A program made the position numbers and the translations under genes. From assembly GCF_006715285.1 (NCBI RefSeq), contig NZ_VFMX01000001.1:2852001-2916000 (forward strand): a stretch of 64,000 bases of DNA, in the 5' to 3' direction. The first letter of the stretch is position 1, and each line of letters opens with the position of its first letter. The DNA comes from Arthrobacter sp. SLBN-83. GTDB taxonomy: Bacteria; Actinomycetota; Actinomycetes; Actinomycetales; Micrococcaceae. Below the pieces are notes generated by a model. That model worked only from the letters and a program-made list of their open reading frames with translations, searched no databases and was not told where the DNA came from. Positions 8,043 to 18,507 of the stretch are shown here, piece after piece.

Positions 8043-10038
8043 CCCCGCTGCGCAGGACGGGGAACCGGACCAGCGCACAACCCCGCACACTGCGGTTACC
8101 GGCCGGAGCGTGAACACCGCGGGACAGGACGACGCCGCGGGGGACAGCAGCCCGCGCCAGGGCGGCGCCGCGGGGGACAGCACCCCGCGCCAGGGCGGCG
8201 CAAGCGAGGCCGCCTCACAGGACGCGCCCGGCCCTGGGAACGGCATCGCTCCCGTTCTCAGGCATGTGGCATTCCGGGCGAGGATTTGGCAGCGGCGTGC
8301 CCTGATCGTCGCCCTGCGAGTGGCACGCCTGGTCCGCACCGGCGTCCGCCGCTTCCTCCCCGGCCTGAGGTACCTTGGCCGCGCCCTGCAGCAGCGGTGG
8401 CGCCGGTCCCTGCAGTTCCGTACCGTCCTCACCACCCTCATGCTGGCTGTGACCTCGTTCGCCGTTGTGGGCGCATACCTGTCCAACCAGATCGCCAACA
8501 ACCTGTTCCAGGAGCGGCTGACCCAGGCGGAGTCGGAGACCCGGTACAACGTCAAGCAGGTACAGGACACGTTCGACGGCGCCCAGGTCACCGACCAGTC
8601 CAGCGTCATCACCCTGGTTTCGGACACGCTGAGTGCCGTGGAAGGCCGGGGTTCGGTCATCCAGCGACGCTACGTTTTCGAAGCAATGCCGAACCAGACC
8701 AAACCCCGGAACCGCTGGGTGGAGTCAAGAGCGTCCGACCAGCTGACCGTCAGTGTCATTCCGGCGGACCTGCGGAAGGCAGTCCAGGACTCCGGGAAGG
8801 ACCAGTACTGGGCCTCCACGGTCATCCCGGTGGGCACCGAGGACCGGCCGGGAATCGCCGTGGGAAACAAGGTGACCTTCAACGGCACGGTTTATGAGCT
8901 TTACCTGATCTATGACCTGAATACCGCCCAGCAGACACTCAACGAAATCCAAAGCGTCCTGTGGGCCGGCGGCGCAGTGCTGGTCCTCCTGATCGGCGCC
9001 GTAGCCTGGTACGTCACCCGGAACGTGGTCAGCCCGGTCAGCCACGCCGCCATGGTGTCTGAGAAACTGGCAGCCGGGCAGCTGCAGGAGCGCATGGTGG
9101 TCAGGGGCGAGGACGAAGTGGCCCGCCTTGGCGCTTCCTTCAACCACATGGCAGCCAGCCTGCAGGAGCAGATCACCCAGCTGGCAACGCTTTCGCAGAT
9201 GCAGCAGCGATTTGTCTCCGACGTCTCGCACGAGTTGCGGACGCCGTTGACCACCGTCCGCATGGCAGCAGAAGTCCTCTACGACGCGCGTGATGATTTC
9301 GATCCCATCAACAAGCGGTCCGCGGAGCTGCTCTACAACCAGGTGGAACGGTTCCAGTCCCTCCTCTCCGACCTCCTTGAAATCAGTCGCTTCGACGCGG
9401 GTGTGGCAATGCTTGATGCTGAGCCGGAGGACCTGCTCCAGGTGATCGCCCACGTCATTGAAGGAGCAGCACCCGTGGCCGCCGAGTATGGGTCCGAAAT
9501 CATCTTCGCTGCCCCCGCAGGTGCCATGATCGTGGAAATGGACGCCCGGCGGATTGACAGGATTCTGCGGAACCTGATCCTGAACGCGGTGGAGCACGGT
9601 GAGGGTAAACCGGTCACGGTCACGGTCGCGGCCAATGAAACCGCAGTGGGCGTCGCCGTCCGGGACCACGGCATCGGTATGGACCAGGCACAGGCTGCCC
9701 GGGTTTTCGACAGATTCTGGCGTGCCGATCCCGCCCGCGCCCGCACCACCGGCGGCAGCGGCCTGGGATTGTCCATCGCCATGGAAGACACAAAGCTGCA
9801 CCATGGCTGGCTGCAGGCCTGGGGAAGGAAGGGCGACGGCGCCAACTTCCGCCTCACCCTTCCACTGCGCCAGGATGTCGTGATCGCCGACTCGCCCGTG
9901 CAACTGGAACCAAAGGATGTGACCTTCCCCGGGGCACCCGGCAGTATCCCGGCAGAACAGGACTACAAAAACATGCTGGTGCTGCAGACAGCCAACCCCA
10001 GGCCTGCCCCGCCACGGGCACCCGAGGAGACTCAATGA
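8014..10038 (+). CDS. mtrB: Sensor histidine kinase MtrB
   Basis: 674 residues if the GTG at 8014, inside the end of mtrA, is used; the true start may be a later GTG such as 8110. In order: a variable cytoplasmic N-terminus with two AAGDS(S/T)PRQGG repeats, a first membrane segment near 138-158, an extracytoplasmic sensor region (160-315), a second segment (316-335), HAMP (336-390), the dimerisation/phospho-acceptor helix with His406 in [11 protein letters not shown], and a catalytic ATPase domain with N-box [11 protein letters not shown]1 DHGIGMD and G2 [10 protein letters not shown]. It phosphorylates MtrA. The stop overlaps lpqB by four bases, as expected for the conserved mtrAB-lpqB operon. 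Confidence 0.94.
   Translation: MVSATKQGSDPAAQDGEPDQRTTPHTAVTGRSVNTAGQDDAAGDSSPRQGGAAGDSTPRQGGASEAASQDAPGPGNGIAPVLRHVAFRARIWQRRALIVALRVARLVRTGVRRFLPGLRYLGRALQQRWRRSLQFRTVLTTLMLAVTSFAVVGAYLSNQIANNLFQERLTQAESETRYNVKQVQDTFDGAQVTDQSSVITLVSDTLSAVEGRGSVIQRRYVFEAMPNQTKPRNRWVESRASDQLTVSVIPADLRKAVQDSGKDQYWASTVIPVGTEDRPGIAVGNKVTFNGTVYELYLIYDLNTAQQTLNEIQSVLWAGGAVLVLLIGAVAWYVTRNVVSPVSHAAMVSEKLAAGQLQERMVVRGEDEVARLGASFNHMAASLQEQITQLATLSQMQQRFVSDVSHELRTPLTTVRMAAEVLYDARDDFDPINKRSAELLYNQVERFQSLLSDLLEISRFDAGVAMLDAEPEDLLQVIAHVIEGAAPVAAEYGSEIIFAAPAGAMIVEMDARRIDRILRNLILNAVEHGEGKPVTVTVAANETAVGVAVRDHGIGMDQAQAARVFDRFWRADPARARTTGGSGLGLSIAMEDTKLHHGWLQAWGRKGDGANFRLTLPLRQDVVIADSPVQLEPKDVTFPGAPGSIPAEQDYKNMLVLQTANPRPAPPRAPEETQ
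8134..8199. repeat. 33-bp tandem repeat in the 5' part of mtrB
   Basis: Two adjacent 33-bp units (8134-8166 and 8167-8199), almost identical, encode [11 protein letters not shown] and [11 protein letters not shown]. They fall in the cytoplasmic N-terminal extension before the first membrane segment, or outside the gene if a later start is used. This looks like a recent in-frame duplication. Confidence 0.85.
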
Positions 10039-11750
10039 GGGCGGCAGTGCGCCACGCAAAGTACCCGGCGGCGTTGCTGGCGCTGCTGATGGTCCTACTG
10101 ACGGGGTGCGCGCGGATTCCCACGTCCGGCCCGGTGGGGAAGAGCAGCGAAAGCAGCGCCGGCAACGTCAGCGCACCGGTGTTCCTTCCGGCAGCGCCAC
10201 AACCGGGCGCATCACCGGAAACCATCATCGACTACTTCTACCGTGCCGGCAGCGGCTACGAGGACGACTATGCGGTGGCCCGGCAATACCTGACGCAGGC
10301 ATCGGCAGTGTCCTGGAAACCGGACAAACGAGCGCTGGTGTACCGGGAGGCACGCGTTGTTCCCACGGGCACCGAGAACGTCTTCAACTATGAACTCGAC
10401 GTCTCCTACTCCGTGAACGCGGATGGCATCGCCACACAGTCGCCCCCCGGAACAGTGGAACGCATTCCCGTGACGGTGACGCAGGTGGACGGGGAGTGGC
10501 GCATCTCCGCGATTCCTGATGGGACCGCCATCGCGGAGGAGACGTTCAAGGTGATCTACGGCGCCTACCCCATCTACTTCTACGACCCCACCTTCACCTA
10601 CGCCGTTCCCGACGTCCGCTGGTTCCTGAAGAACAAGACCGTCAAGGCCATGACCAGCGCACTGCTGGCCGGCCCTGCTCCATACCTGCGCGGCGCCGTC
10701 GCCAGTGCATTTCCCTCGGGGATCAAGCTCGCCCGTGAATCAGTGCCCGTGGTGTCCGGGGCGGCCCAGGTGGACCTGACGGCCAAGGAATTGACGGAAA
10801 CGTCAGCCGAGGACCGGCTGCGAATGCAGATGCAGCTGACGCTGACGTTCCGAAGCCAGCCCGACGTGGTCAACGTTGAGCTGCGTGCCAACCAGGACCT
10901 GGTCCGGGTGGAAGACAACGGGAGTGTTCTTCCGCCGGTGCTGGACAAGACCGTGCCGTCGCGGCAAATCGCCATCAGCGGCAATGAGTTGGTGCGCTAC
11001 GAGAACAACAGGGTGTCACCGCTGCCCGACATGCAGCCGGTTTCCGCGCTCAATCCCCGGTATCCTGCCGAGTCCCCGGTCTCGCAGACTGCGGCCTTCC
11101 TCAACGAAGGCCGGACCACCCTGTACAGCATCAGCCCTGGGCAACCGGCGCGTGCGCTGACCACCAGGAGCACACTCAGCCGCCCGTCCATCAACCTCAA
11201 CGACTGGGTATGGACAGCCGGGCCGGGCGCCACCGGTGCCACCGAGGTGGTGGCATTCCACCCCGCAGGCGTGGCGGAAGGAGCAGCAGTCCCGTCCGTA
11301 ACGCTGGCGCCCGCATGGCTCGCCGGCCGCACGGTGAAGGAGCTCCGAATTTCGCGCGACGGCGTGCGCGCCCTGGTCATCTCCGAACAAAACGGCAAGT
11401 CCAAGGTGCAAATAGCTGGCGTGATCCGGGCCGGGGACGGCACTCCCCGGGAGCTGACGGCGCCCATCACCCTGGTGGCTTCCAGTGATCCCGACCAAGG
11501 TGTTTGGGTGAACGGCACCACTGTTGCGGTGATGAAGGGGGCGGCGGGTACGAATGTCACGCCGGAACTGCTGTCCCTGACTTCCGGGCAGCCGCAGCAG
11601 CTGGCGCCCTGGCCGGGCCTGGTCGCCATCAGCGCCGGAAATGGCGCCGACGACCTCTACGTACAATCCGGGGAAGGGATCTTCCAGCGCCTCGGCAATG
11701 GTTGGTCGCCGCAAATCAAAGGCCCCATCGATCCTGCGTTCCCGGGCTAA
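10035..11750 (+). CDS. lpqB: Lipoprotein LpqB
   Basis: 571 residues. The signal peptide (1-26) ends with the lipobox LLTGC, so the mature protein starts at a lipidated cysteine followed by [10 protein letters not shown], typical of LpqB. A GerMN domain follows in the middle ([22 protein letters not shown] region), then a C-terminal beta-propeller-like domain from about residue 330. LpqB interacts with the sensor part of MtrB in mycobacteria and tunes MtrA phosphorylation and cell-wall homeostasis. It overlaps mtrB by four bases (ATGA), which supports co-translation. The length matches the family (about 580 residues). Confidence 0.94.
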   Translation: MRAAVRHAKYPAALLALLMVLLTGCARIPTSGPVGKSSESSAGNVSAPVFLPAAPQPGASPETIIDYFYRAGSGYEDDYAVARQYLTQASAVSWKPDKRALVYREARVVPTGTENVFNYELDVSYSVNADGIATQSPPGTVERIPVTVTQVDGEWRISAIPDGTAIAEETFKVIYGAYPIYFYDPTFTYAVPDVRWFLKNKTVKAMTSALLAGPAPYLRGAVASAFPSGIKLARESVPVVSGAAQVDLTAKELTETSAEDRLRMQMQLTLTFRSQPDVVNVELRANQDLVRVEDNGSVLPPVLDKTVPSRQIAISGNELVRYENNRVSPLPDMQPVSALNPRYPAESPVSQTAAFLNEGRTTLYSISPGQPARALTTRSTLSRPSINLNDWVWTAGPGATGATEVVAFHPAGVAEGAAVPSVTLAPAWLAGRTVKELRISRDGVRALVISEQNGKSKVQIAGVIRAGDGTPRELTAPITLVASSDPDQGVWVNGTTVAVMKGAAGTNVTPELLSLTSGQPQQLAPWPGLVAISAGNGADDLYVQSGEGIFQRLGNGWSPQIKGPIDPAFPG

Positions 11751-11871
11751 CCCGCTCCGGCCCCCAAAGCGGCAAACTGCAGGCAGCGTAGGGCTTCACC
11801 GCGTTTGTGTTCTCTTGTCCACATAGCCCTCGGCCGGCTGCCCGCCGGCGCGGGATCTGGACCAGAGTGGA

Positions 11872-12846
11872 ATGGTGAACGGCATGACCCCAAGGACGGA
11901 CTCCGTTGATCGCAGCCGCAACAGAACCAGGGCAATGGATCCGGATCTTGCCCCGCACCCGCCCTCGGCGGCACTGCACCGCGCTGAACACCAGGCCGCC
12001 TTCCTGCGACTCCTCGACTGGATGGCCGGTGCTGCGGAAGACCTCCTCGCTTTGGTCGTCCCGGTGGACTGCGTCTGCTGCGGATCAGAAGACCACAGTC
12101 TTTGCCCCTCCTGCGCCGGCCGCCTCCGGCAGCTGACCAGACAGCCCTTCCGCGCGGAAAGCGCGGCGCCTGCCCTGATGGATGTCGCGGGGACAGTCAT
12201 ACTGCCAGTGGTGGCGGCAGGAGTGTACCGGGACGAGCTGGCACAGGGGCTGCTGTCGTTCAAACGGCACGGGCAGCACCAGCTCGGCAAAAGCCTTGGC
12301 CGCGCGCTGGCCTCGGCAGTCAGGGCGTCAGCCCGTGGCGGCACCGGGTTCCTGTTGGTACCGGTGCCCACCAGCACGTCTGCGTACGTCAGCCGGGGTT
12401 TCAGCCCCGTCCACTTGCTGCTGAAGCAGGCGGCACGGCAGTTGCCGGGGTTCGACGTCGCGGATGTCCTGCGTAAGACGCCGGCGCCCTGGGGCCGGTT
12501 TCCGGACGGGTACAAGGGGCTTGTGAGCCGGAAGGCTTCGGCGGGTCAAAAGGGGCTGGGCAGGGGAGCCCGATCACGGCGGGTCCGGGGATCCATGCAG
12601 GTCAAGTTCCGTGTCCGGACGAAGGTCACAGGGCGCCCCTGCATCCTCATCGACGACGTCCTGACCACCGGCGCCACCCTTGGCGAAGCAGCCCGGGCAC
12701 TGCACCTCGCCGGCGCCCAAGTGAGGGGCGCCGTCGTGCTGGCGGCGACGCGCCCGCCGGACGCCGCTGCCTCTGACGCTATACCCGCAGGGCCGCCATG
12801 GAACCACGATGACTTAGAAAAAAATAAACCGGGAAAGGATGAATAA
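11872..12846 (+). CDS. ComF family phosphoribosyltransferase-like protein
   Basis: 324 residues. It has the ComF N-terminal zinc-ribbon pattern (CVCCGSEDHSLCPSC, four cysteines near residues 64-80) and the type I phosphoribosyltransferase PRPP loop CILIDDVLTTGATL near 260. ComF proteins take part in DNA uptake or nucleotide-related processes in other bacteria, but the role in actinobacteria is not settled. The family is usually about 230-260 residues, so this protein carries an N-terminal extension of about 45 residues, which may mean that the real start is the methionine at 11935 (MDPDLAP). It keeps the position of mycobacterial Rv3242c between lpqB and hpf. Confidence 0.85.
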   Translation: MVNGMTPRTDSVDRSRNRTRAMDPDLAPHPPSAALHRAEHQAAFLRLLDWMAGAAEDLLALVVPVDCVCCGSEDHSLCPSCAGRLRQLTRQPFRAESAAPALMDVAGTVILPVVAAGVYRDELAQGLLSFKRHGQHQLGKSLGRALASAVRASARGGTGFLLVPVPTSTSAYVSRGFSPVHLLLKQAARQLPGFDVADVLRKTPAPWGRFPDGYKGLVSRKASAGQKGLGRGARSRRVRGSMQVKFRVRTKVTGRPCILIDDVLTTGATLGEAARALHLAGAQVRGAVVLAATRPPDAAASDAIPAGPPWNHDDLEKNKPGKDE

Positions 12847-12990
12847 CGGGTGGCTATGAACTAACGTCTGAGGTGGGTACCAAGAACAGAATGTACCTTT
12901 CGATGGCGGCTCGGAGAGGGGCTCGACTGTCAGGCAGCAGGGCCCAGGGAAGTGCCGCCGTCGTGTCACCGAAGTCATTTGGAGGGCACC

Positions 12991-13716
12991 ATGGAGTTTA
13001 TGATCAGCGGACGAAATCTGACAGTTTCAGACCGGTTCCGCGAATACGCCGGGGAAAAGATCGCAAAAATCGAATCGCTGGGTGACAAGATCCAGCGTGT
13101 CGACACGAAAGTCTCCAAGGAGACCAATGCCCGGCAAACCGGCGACCAGTTGACGGTTGAGGTGACAGTCCTGGGCCGGGGTCCTGTAATCCGCGCCGAA
13201 GCGAGCGCCCCAGACAAATTTGCCGCCTTTGACCTTGCCTACAACAAGCTGCTTGAACGGCTCCGTCGGGCCAAGGACCGCAAGAAGGTCCACCATGGCC
13301 GCCACACTCCCAAGGCTGTCCGTGAAGCAACAGCCACCCTTGAACCGGCCAGCGCACACGAACCGCTGTACCTTGAAGCCAACCGCAGGAGCGAGTCCGC
13401 GCCGGCACCGGAAGAAAAGTCTCCCTACGACGTTGAAAATGACATCCCGGCCGGGAACTCGCCGGTACTGATCCGGCGCAAGGTCTTCCCCGCTGCTTCA
13501 ATGACGCTCGACGATGCCGTGGACAACATGGAGCTCGTCGGCCATGACTTCTATCTTTTCGTGGACAAGGCGACTAATACGCCTTCCGTCGTGTACCGCC
13601 GCCGCGGCTGGACCTACGGAGTCATCACCCTGGACCATGAATGCGAGCCAGGGGACACCGCCGTGGAGGAAAAGGTCCTGGCGTACCGCTCCGATGACGC
13701 CGCCGCTAACGCTTAA
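12991..13716 (+). CDS. hpf: Long-form ribosome hibernation-promoting factor (HPF/RaiA)
   Basis: 241 residues from the ATG at 12991, preceded by GGAGG (12981-12985). The N-terminal domain (1-105) is the ribosome-binding HPF/RaiA fold: MEFMISGRNLTVSDRFREYA, and a central VEVTVLGRGPVIRAEASA strand pair. After a charged linker, the C-terminal domain (about 178-241) has the dimerisation signature: IRRKVFPAASMTLDDAV, then GHDFYLFVDKATNTPSVVYR and YGVITL. Long-form HPF dimerises 70S ribosomes into inactive 100S particles in stationary phase. It corresponds in position to mycobacterial Rv3241c, directly upstream of secA except for the inserted YcaQ-like gene. The 144 bases upstream probably hold its own promoter; none is certain. 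Confidence 0.93.
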   Translation: MEFMISGRNLTVSDRFREYAGEKIAKIESLGDKIQRVDTKVSKETNARQTGDQLTVEVTVLGRGPVIRAEASAPDKFAAFDLAYNKLLERLRRAKDRKKVHHGRHTPKAVREATATLEPASAHEPLYLEANRRSESAPAPEEKSPYDVENDIPAGNSPVLIRRKVFPAASMTLDDAVDNMELVGHDFYLFVDKATNTPSVVYRRRGWTYGVITLDHECEPGDTAVEEKVLAYRSDDAAANA

Positions 13717-13748
13717 GGTGGACAGAACCACCGCCAGAGAGGACTGAA

Positions 13749-14960
13749 TTGTCAGCAACGCTGAGCCTTGACCAGGCCCGGCGGATCGCATTGGCAGCAC
13801 AGGGACTCCATAAAGGACGGCCCACCGGCCCCGTGACAGCACGGACGGTGGGCCGTACTTTTGCCCGACTGCAGCTCGTCCAGATCGATTCCGTCAATGT
13901 CCTGGTCCGGAGCCACTTCCTGCCCTTCTACTCCCGGCTTGGCGACTACGACCGCGACATCCTGCAACGTATGTCAGGCAGCCATCCGCGCCGAATGCTG
14001 GAGTACTGGGCCCACGAAGCCAGCTACATCCGGCCGGAGCATTACCAGGACCTGCTTCCATGGCAGAAACGCTCCTGGGTGGGCGCCTCCCGGCTCGACC
14101 CAGGGATCCGTGCTGACGTCGCTGCCAGGATCCTGGCAGTCCTCGCCCGGTCCCGGCCCCTGACCGCCTCGGAACTGACGGCACGGCTTGGCCATGTGGA
14201 GGAAAAACAGTCGGACAACTGGGGATGGAACTGGAACGCGGTTAAACGCGTGCTGGAAGACCTCTTCGAAGAGGGGCTGGTATCGGCGGCCTCCAGGACC
14301 GGTCAGTTCGAGCGCAGGTACACGCTGACATCGAAGGTCCTGCCGTACCCGGCTCCTGGAGTCCGGGAAGTGGACCCAACTGCTGCACTCCAGCGGCTCA
14401 CCGACGCGGCCGCCCTGGCGCATGGAATCGGAAGTATCCGCTGCTTCGCCGATTACTTCCGGACGCCGGCCAAGGCAACGGCGCAGGCCGTGGAGCACCT
14501 CGTGCAGCAAGGCCGGCTGGAACCCGTCAAGGTGGCTGGCTGGGGGCGGGACATCTTCCGGCATGTGGAAGCAACACTGCCACGGCGTGCCACCGGCCGT
14601 GCCCTGTTGAGCCCCTTCGATTCCTTGGTTTTCGAGCGCCGGCGGCTGTGGGAACTGTTCGGGTTCCATTACCGGATCGAGATCTACACGCCGGCGCCTA
14701 AACGGCGTTTCGGGTACTACGTCCTGCCCTTCCTGCTTCGCGACAGGATCGTGGCACGGGTGGACCTGAAAGCGGACAGGGCGGGCGGCCGGCTGTTGGT
14801 GAGGTCCGCGTTTGCCGAGCCGGAAGCTCCACTGGACACCGCCGTCGAACTCGCTGCGGAGCTGAAGCTGATGGCCCAATGGCTTGGCCTTCCGGAGGTG
14901 GAAGCGGGGGAGGCAGGTGACCTTGCCGCGGCTCTGTCCCAGGAGCTGGCACGCCTGTAG
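13749..14960 (+). CDS. YcaQ/AlkX-like winged-helix DNA glycosylase family protein
   Basis: 403 residues from a TTG at 13749, preceded by AGAGAGGA. The protein belongs to the HTH_42 (former DUF1006) family: LSLDQARRIALAAQGL at the start, then the signature LQLVQIDSVNVLVRSH. In this family the Q-x-Q or Q-x-D motif in that stretch is catalytic; here it is Gln45-Ile46-Asp47, which matches the YcaQ (AlkX) type rather than the AlkZ type (QxQ). Further family segments are MLEYWAHEASYI, DNWGWNWNAVKRVLEDLFEEGLV (winged helix) and LSPFDSLVFERRR. Such enzymes unhook interstrand crosslinks or remove bulky alkylated bases. It sits 32 bases after hpf, so read-through transcription is likely. Confidence 0.87.
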   Translation: MSATLSLDQARRIALAAQGLHKGRPTGPVTARTVGRTFARLQLVQIDSVNVLVRSHFLPFYSRLGDYDRDILQRMSGSHPRRMLEYWAHEASYIRPEHYQDLLPWQKRSWVGASRLDPGIRADVAARILAVLARSRPLTASELTARLGHVEEKQSDNWGWNWNAVKRVLEDLFEEGLVSAASRTGQFERRYTLTSKVLPYPAPGVREVDPTAALQRLTDAAALAHGIGSIRCFADYFRTPAKATAQAVEHLVQQGRLEPVKVAGWGRDIFRHVEATLPRRATGRALLSPFDSLVFERRRLWELFGFHYRIEIYTPAPKRRFGYYVLPFLLRDRIVARVDLKADRAGGRLLVRSAFAEPEAPLDTAVELAAELKLMAQWLGLPEVEAGEAGDLAAALSQELARL

Positions 14961-15059
14961 GGAGTATCCGCTCTCAGGGAAAAGGGGCACCGGCCGCGTG
15001 TCTCTCCCGTAGACTGAACACGCCAGAATTCGGCGGCATCAGACTGGGAGCATCTTCAC

Positions 15060-17801
15060 GTGGCATCACTTATCGAAAAAATTCTCCGCACGGGTGACAA
15101 AAAAACACTCCGGCAGCTGCGGAACTATGCCGATTCCATCAACGCGCTCGAAGACTCATTCAAGACCTTTACCGACGCCGAGCTGCGCGAGGAGACGGAC
15201 CGTCTCCGCGAACGCCACCGGGACGGCGAAAAACTCGACGACCTGCTTCCGGAGGCATTTGCCGCCGTGCGGGAAGCTTCCTCACGAACGCTGGGGATGC
15301 GCCACTTCGATGTCCAGCTGATGGGCGGCGCCGCCCTGCACCTGGGCAATATCGCTGAAATGAAGACCGGTGAAGGCAAGACCCTGGTGGCGACCGCTCC
15401 CGCCTACCTGAACGCCCTCACCGGCAAGGGCGTGCACGTGGTTACCGTTAACGACTACCTGGCCGAATACCAGTCCGAGCTTATGGGCCGCGTGTACCGC
15501 TTCCTCGGGCTCACCAGCGGTGTCATCCTCGCCAACCAGGATCCTGCCGTGCGCCGCCAGCAGTACGCCGCCGACATCACCTACGGAACCAACAACGAGT
15601 TCGGTTTCGACTACCTGCGCGACAACATGGCGTGGGACCGCAATGAACTGGTCCAGCGCGGCCACAACTTCGCCATCGTCGACGAAGTCGACTCCATCCT
15701 GATTGACGAGGCGCGGACGCCGCTGATCATCTCCGGTCCCGCCCAGGGCGACACCAACCGCTGGTACAGCGAGTTCGCAAAAGTCGTGCTCCGGCTGCAG
15801 CCTGAGAAGGACTACGAAGTCGACGAAAAGAAGCGCACGGTTGGCGTCCTGGAGAGCGGGATCGAGAAGGTCGAGGACTACCTCGGCATCACCAACCTGT
15901 ACGAATCCGCGAACACCCCGCTGATCGGATTCCTGAACAACGCCATCAAGGCTAAGGAACTGTTCAAGCGGGACAAGGACTACGTCATCCTGGACGGCGA
16001 AGTCCTGATCGTCGACGAGCACACCGGCCGCATCCTTGCGGGACGACGCTACAACGAAGGCATGCACCAGGCGATCGAGGCCAAGGAAGGCGTCGAGATC
16101 AAGGCCGAGAACCAGACGCTGGCCACCGTGACGCTGCAGAACTACTTCCGCATGTACAGCAAGCTTTCGGGCATGACGGGTACCGCCGAAACAGAGGCCG
16201 CCGAGTTCATGAGCACCTACAAGCTGGGTGTTGTGGCCATCCCCACCAACCGGGACATGCAGCGGATCGACCAGTCCGACCTTGTGTTCAAGAACGAAGT
16301 TGTGAAGTTCGATGCCGTGGTCCGTGATATCGCCGAACGACACGAAAAAGGCCAGCCCGTCCTTGTTGGCACCACCAGCGTGGAGAAGAGCGAATACCTG
16401 TCCAAGCTCCTGGCCAAGGAGGGCATCCGGCACGAGGTCCTGAACGCCAAGAACCATGCACGCGAAGCTGCCATCGTGGCCCAAGCAGGCCGGAAGGGCG
16501 CTGTCACCGTGGCCACCAACATGGCCGGCCGCGGTACCGACATCATGCTGGGCGGCAACGCCGAATTCACTGCCGTCGCCGAGCTCGCCAAGCGTGGGCT
16601 GGACCCGGAGGAGAACTCCGAAGAGTACGAGGCCGCCTGGCCCGCTGCCCTTGAAGAAGCCAAGCAGTCCGTAAAGGATGAACACGAGGAAGTCCTGAAC
16701 CTCGGAGGACTCTACGTCCTGGGCACCGAACGCCACGAGTCACGCCGCATCGACAACCAGCTCCGCGGCCGGTCCGGCCGACAGGGCGACCCCGGCGAAT
16801 CACGGTTCTACCTTTCGCTGACCGATGACCTGATGCGGCTCTTCAACTCCGGTGCCGCAGAGCGTTTGATGAACAGCTCCGTCCCGGATGACGTGGCGCT
16901 CGAATCCAAGCTCGTGTCGCGTGCCATCGCTTCCGCCCAGGGACAGGTGGAAGGCCGCAACGCCGAGCAGCGCAAGAATGTGCTGAAATACGACGACGTC
17001 CTCAACCGCCAGCGCGAGGCCATCTACAGCGACCGCCGGCGCATCCTTGAGGGCGACGACCTGCACGAAAAGGTGCAGTTCTTCGTAGAGGACACCATCA
17101 CGGCACTCATCGACGCCGCAACCGCAGAAGGAAACGGCGACGACTGGGACTTCCACCAGCTGTGGACGAACCTCAAGACGCTCTACCCCGTCAGCGTTAC
17201 CGCCGAAGACATCATCGATGAGGCCGGCGGCAAGTCCAGGGTCACCGTGGAGATGCTGAAGGAGGAGATCCTTTCCGATGCCCGCCTGGTGTACCAGGCC
17301 CGGGAAGAGGCCATTGGTTCCGAAAGCATGCGGGAGCTTGAGCGCCGCGTGGTGCTTTCCGTCATCGGCCGAAAGTGGCAGGAACACCTCTACGAGATGG
17401 ACTACCTCAAGGAAGGCATCGGCCTCCGGGCCATGGCACAGCGCGATCCGCTGGTGGAGTACCAGCGCGAAGGTTTTGCAATGTTCCAAAGCATGATGGA
17501 AGCCATCCGGGAGGAAAGCGTTGGTTTCCTCTTCAACCTTGAGGTGGAAGTCACCCCTGCCCAGGATGTAGTCGTGCAGGACGCGGCCGGGGGCCACACC
17601 GAGCATATGGACCCCCAAGTGCGGGCGGCCGGCCTGGAAGCTCCGGAGAAGCCGGCTCAGTTGCAGTACACCGCTCCCAGTGAGGGCGGTGGAACCCAGA
17701 CCCGGGTGGAAACCCGGTCCGGCGGCGGACGCTCCGGAAATCCTGCCAAGGCAGCAGCCCAGGACGCGGCGAAACGGCCCGCGAAGAAGAAGAAGCGTTA
17801 G
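15060..17801 (+). CDS. secA: Preprotein translocase ATPase SecA
   Basis: 913 residues from a GTG at 15060. It is a full-length SecA: Walker A MKTGEGKT (Lys107-Thr108), DEAD-type box [16 protein letters not shown] near 207, the preprotein cross-linking domain, second NBD motifs ([43 protein letters not shown]), the helical scaffold and wing domains, and a basic tail ending KKKKR without the zinc-binding C-x-C-x8-C-H element, as is usual in actinobacterial SecA1. It drives export of unfolded preproteins through SecYEG. A TAGACT hexamer at 15011-15016 could be a -10 element. A strong hairpin at 17825-17870 follows the gene. Confidence 0.97.
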   Translation: MASLIEKILRTGDKKTLRQLRNYADSINALEDSFKTFTDAELREETDRLRERHRDGEKLDDLLPEAFAAVREASSRTLGMRHFDVQLMGGAALHLGNIAEMKTGEGKTLVATAPAYLNALTGKGVHVVTVNDYLAEYQSELMGRVYRFLGLTSGVILANQDPAVRRQQYAADITYGTNNEFGFDYLRDNMAWDRNELVQRGHNFAIVDEVDSILIDEARTPLIISGPAQGDTNRWYSEFAKVVLRLQPEKDYEVDEKKRTVGVLESGIEKVEDYLGITNLYESANTPLIGFLNNAIKAKELFKRDKDYVILDGEVLIVDEHTGRILAGRRYNEGMHQAIEAKEGVEIKAENQTLATVTLQNYFRMYSKLSGMTGTAETEAAEFMSTYKLGVVAIPTNRDMQRIDQSDLVFKNEVVKFDAVVRDIAERHEKGQPVLVGTTSVEKSEYLSKLLAKEGIRHEVLNAKNHAREAAIVAQAGRKGAVTVATNMAGRGTDIMLGGNAEFTAVAELAKRGLDPEENSEEYEAAWPAALEEAKQSVKDEHEEVLNLGGLYVLGTERHESRRIDNQLRGRSGRQGDPGESRFYLSLTDDLMRLFNSGAAERLMNSSVPDDVALESKLVSRAIASAQGQVEGRNAEQRKNVLKYDDVLNRQREAIYSDRRRILEGDDLHEKVQFFVEDTITALIDAATAEGNGDDWDFHQLWTNLKTLYPVSVTAEDIIDEAGGKSRVTVEMLKEEILSDARLVYQAREEAIGSESMRELERRVVLSVIGRKWQEHLYEMDYLKEGIGLRAMAQRDPLVEYQREGFAMFQSMMEAIREESVGFLFNLEVEVTPAQDVVVQDAAGGHTEHMDPQVRAAGLEAPEKPAQLQYTAPSEGGGTQTRVETRSGGGRSGNPAKAAAQDAAKRPAKKKKR

Positions 17802-17824
17802 CAACACCGCCGGAAGCATGGCAG

Positions 17825-17870
17825 GCAGCAAGCAGGGCAGGGACGGAAGCGTCCCTGCCCTGCTTGCTGC
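17825..17870. terminator. Hairpin between secA and the Rv3235-like gene
   Basis: A perfect 21-bp inverted repeat (17825-17845 and 17850-17870) with a four-base loop GAAG lies between the convergent secA and Rv3235-like genes. There is only a weak T-rich tail (TGCCTTGTTA), but the stem is very stable and its position suggests a bidirectional terminator. Confidence 0.8.
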
Positions 17871-17910
17871 TGCCTTGTTACACCCCCCCCACCAGCCGTT
17901 CCTTAAAGGA

Positions 17911-18402
17911 TCAGCCGATGACGAGTTCAACTATCCGCCATACCTGCTTGCTGCGCTCAAGCCGGACAGCAACGGCACGGGCGCGTACATCGTCCACCAC
18001 CACCGCGCTTGCCTCATAGATACCGTCGGCCACCTCACATACCCGCACCGAGCGGACCGCGGAGTTCCGGTGTAGCCGGGCCAGCGCAGGATTTCCCGTT
18101 CTCGTCAGTTCGCGCCTGATCAACGCCGCGCGGTGCTGCAGGGACGCCAGGCACCGGGGGTCAAGACGCCGGGCCAACTGGTGGACGGGGCGGATTCCGG
18201 CCAGGACTTCCATGGAGGCCTGAATCGTACCCCGCGTGATCGCCCTGACTTCCGCGGCCTCATTGACAGGCTGCAGTGGCCTCGCCCCGGGAGGCTGGGC
18301 CATCGGTGGCGGCACAGGGCGTGTTTCAGCCGTGCCCCTCCCGCTGTTCCCCATAGTGGCGGCAAGCCCCTGGATGGTCCGGGCAGGTGTCGCTGCAGTC
18401 AT
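17911..18402 (-). CDS. Rv3235 family protein
   Basis: 163 residues. A proline-rich N-terminal 45 residues is followed by a conserved alpha/beta domain: ITRGTIQASMEVLAGIRPVHQLARRLDPRC (in two parts), a VRVCEVADGIYEASAVV strand pair, and a closing RAVAVRLERSKQVWRIVELVIG. This pattern is that of the Rv3235 family of actinobacteria, whose gene lies close to secA1 in mycobacteria as well. No catalytic motif, signal or membrane segment is visible. The function is unknown; the fold and location suggest a small interaction domain. Transcribed toward the secA terminator, 105 bases downstream of the LysM gene. Confidence 0.8.
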   Translation of the reverse strand: MTAATPARTIQGLAATMGNSGRGTAETRPVPPPMAQPPGARPLQPVNEAAEVRAITRGTIQASMEVLAGIRPVHQLARRLDPRCLASLQHRAALIRRELTRTGNPALARLHRNSAVRSVRVCEVADGIYEASAVVVDDVRARAVAVRLERSKQVWRIVELVIG

Positions 18403-18507
18403 TGTGTTCCCCTAGCTTCAAATCGTCTGATGGATTGTGTGGCAGGCTGGACCTGTCGGGCGGCCGGCCGGAATTCGCGGGCGGCACCCTGGCTCGGGCC
18501 GCCCTGA

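Noticed and set aside
15282..16736. Open frame of 484 codons antisense to secA
   Set aside because: Composition is a mirror of the secA codons; no domain or ribosome site.
17881..17890. Run of C bases as possible phase-variation tract
   Set aside because: It is intergenic between convergent genes, so slippage would not switch a gene; an assembly or sequencing artefact is also possible.
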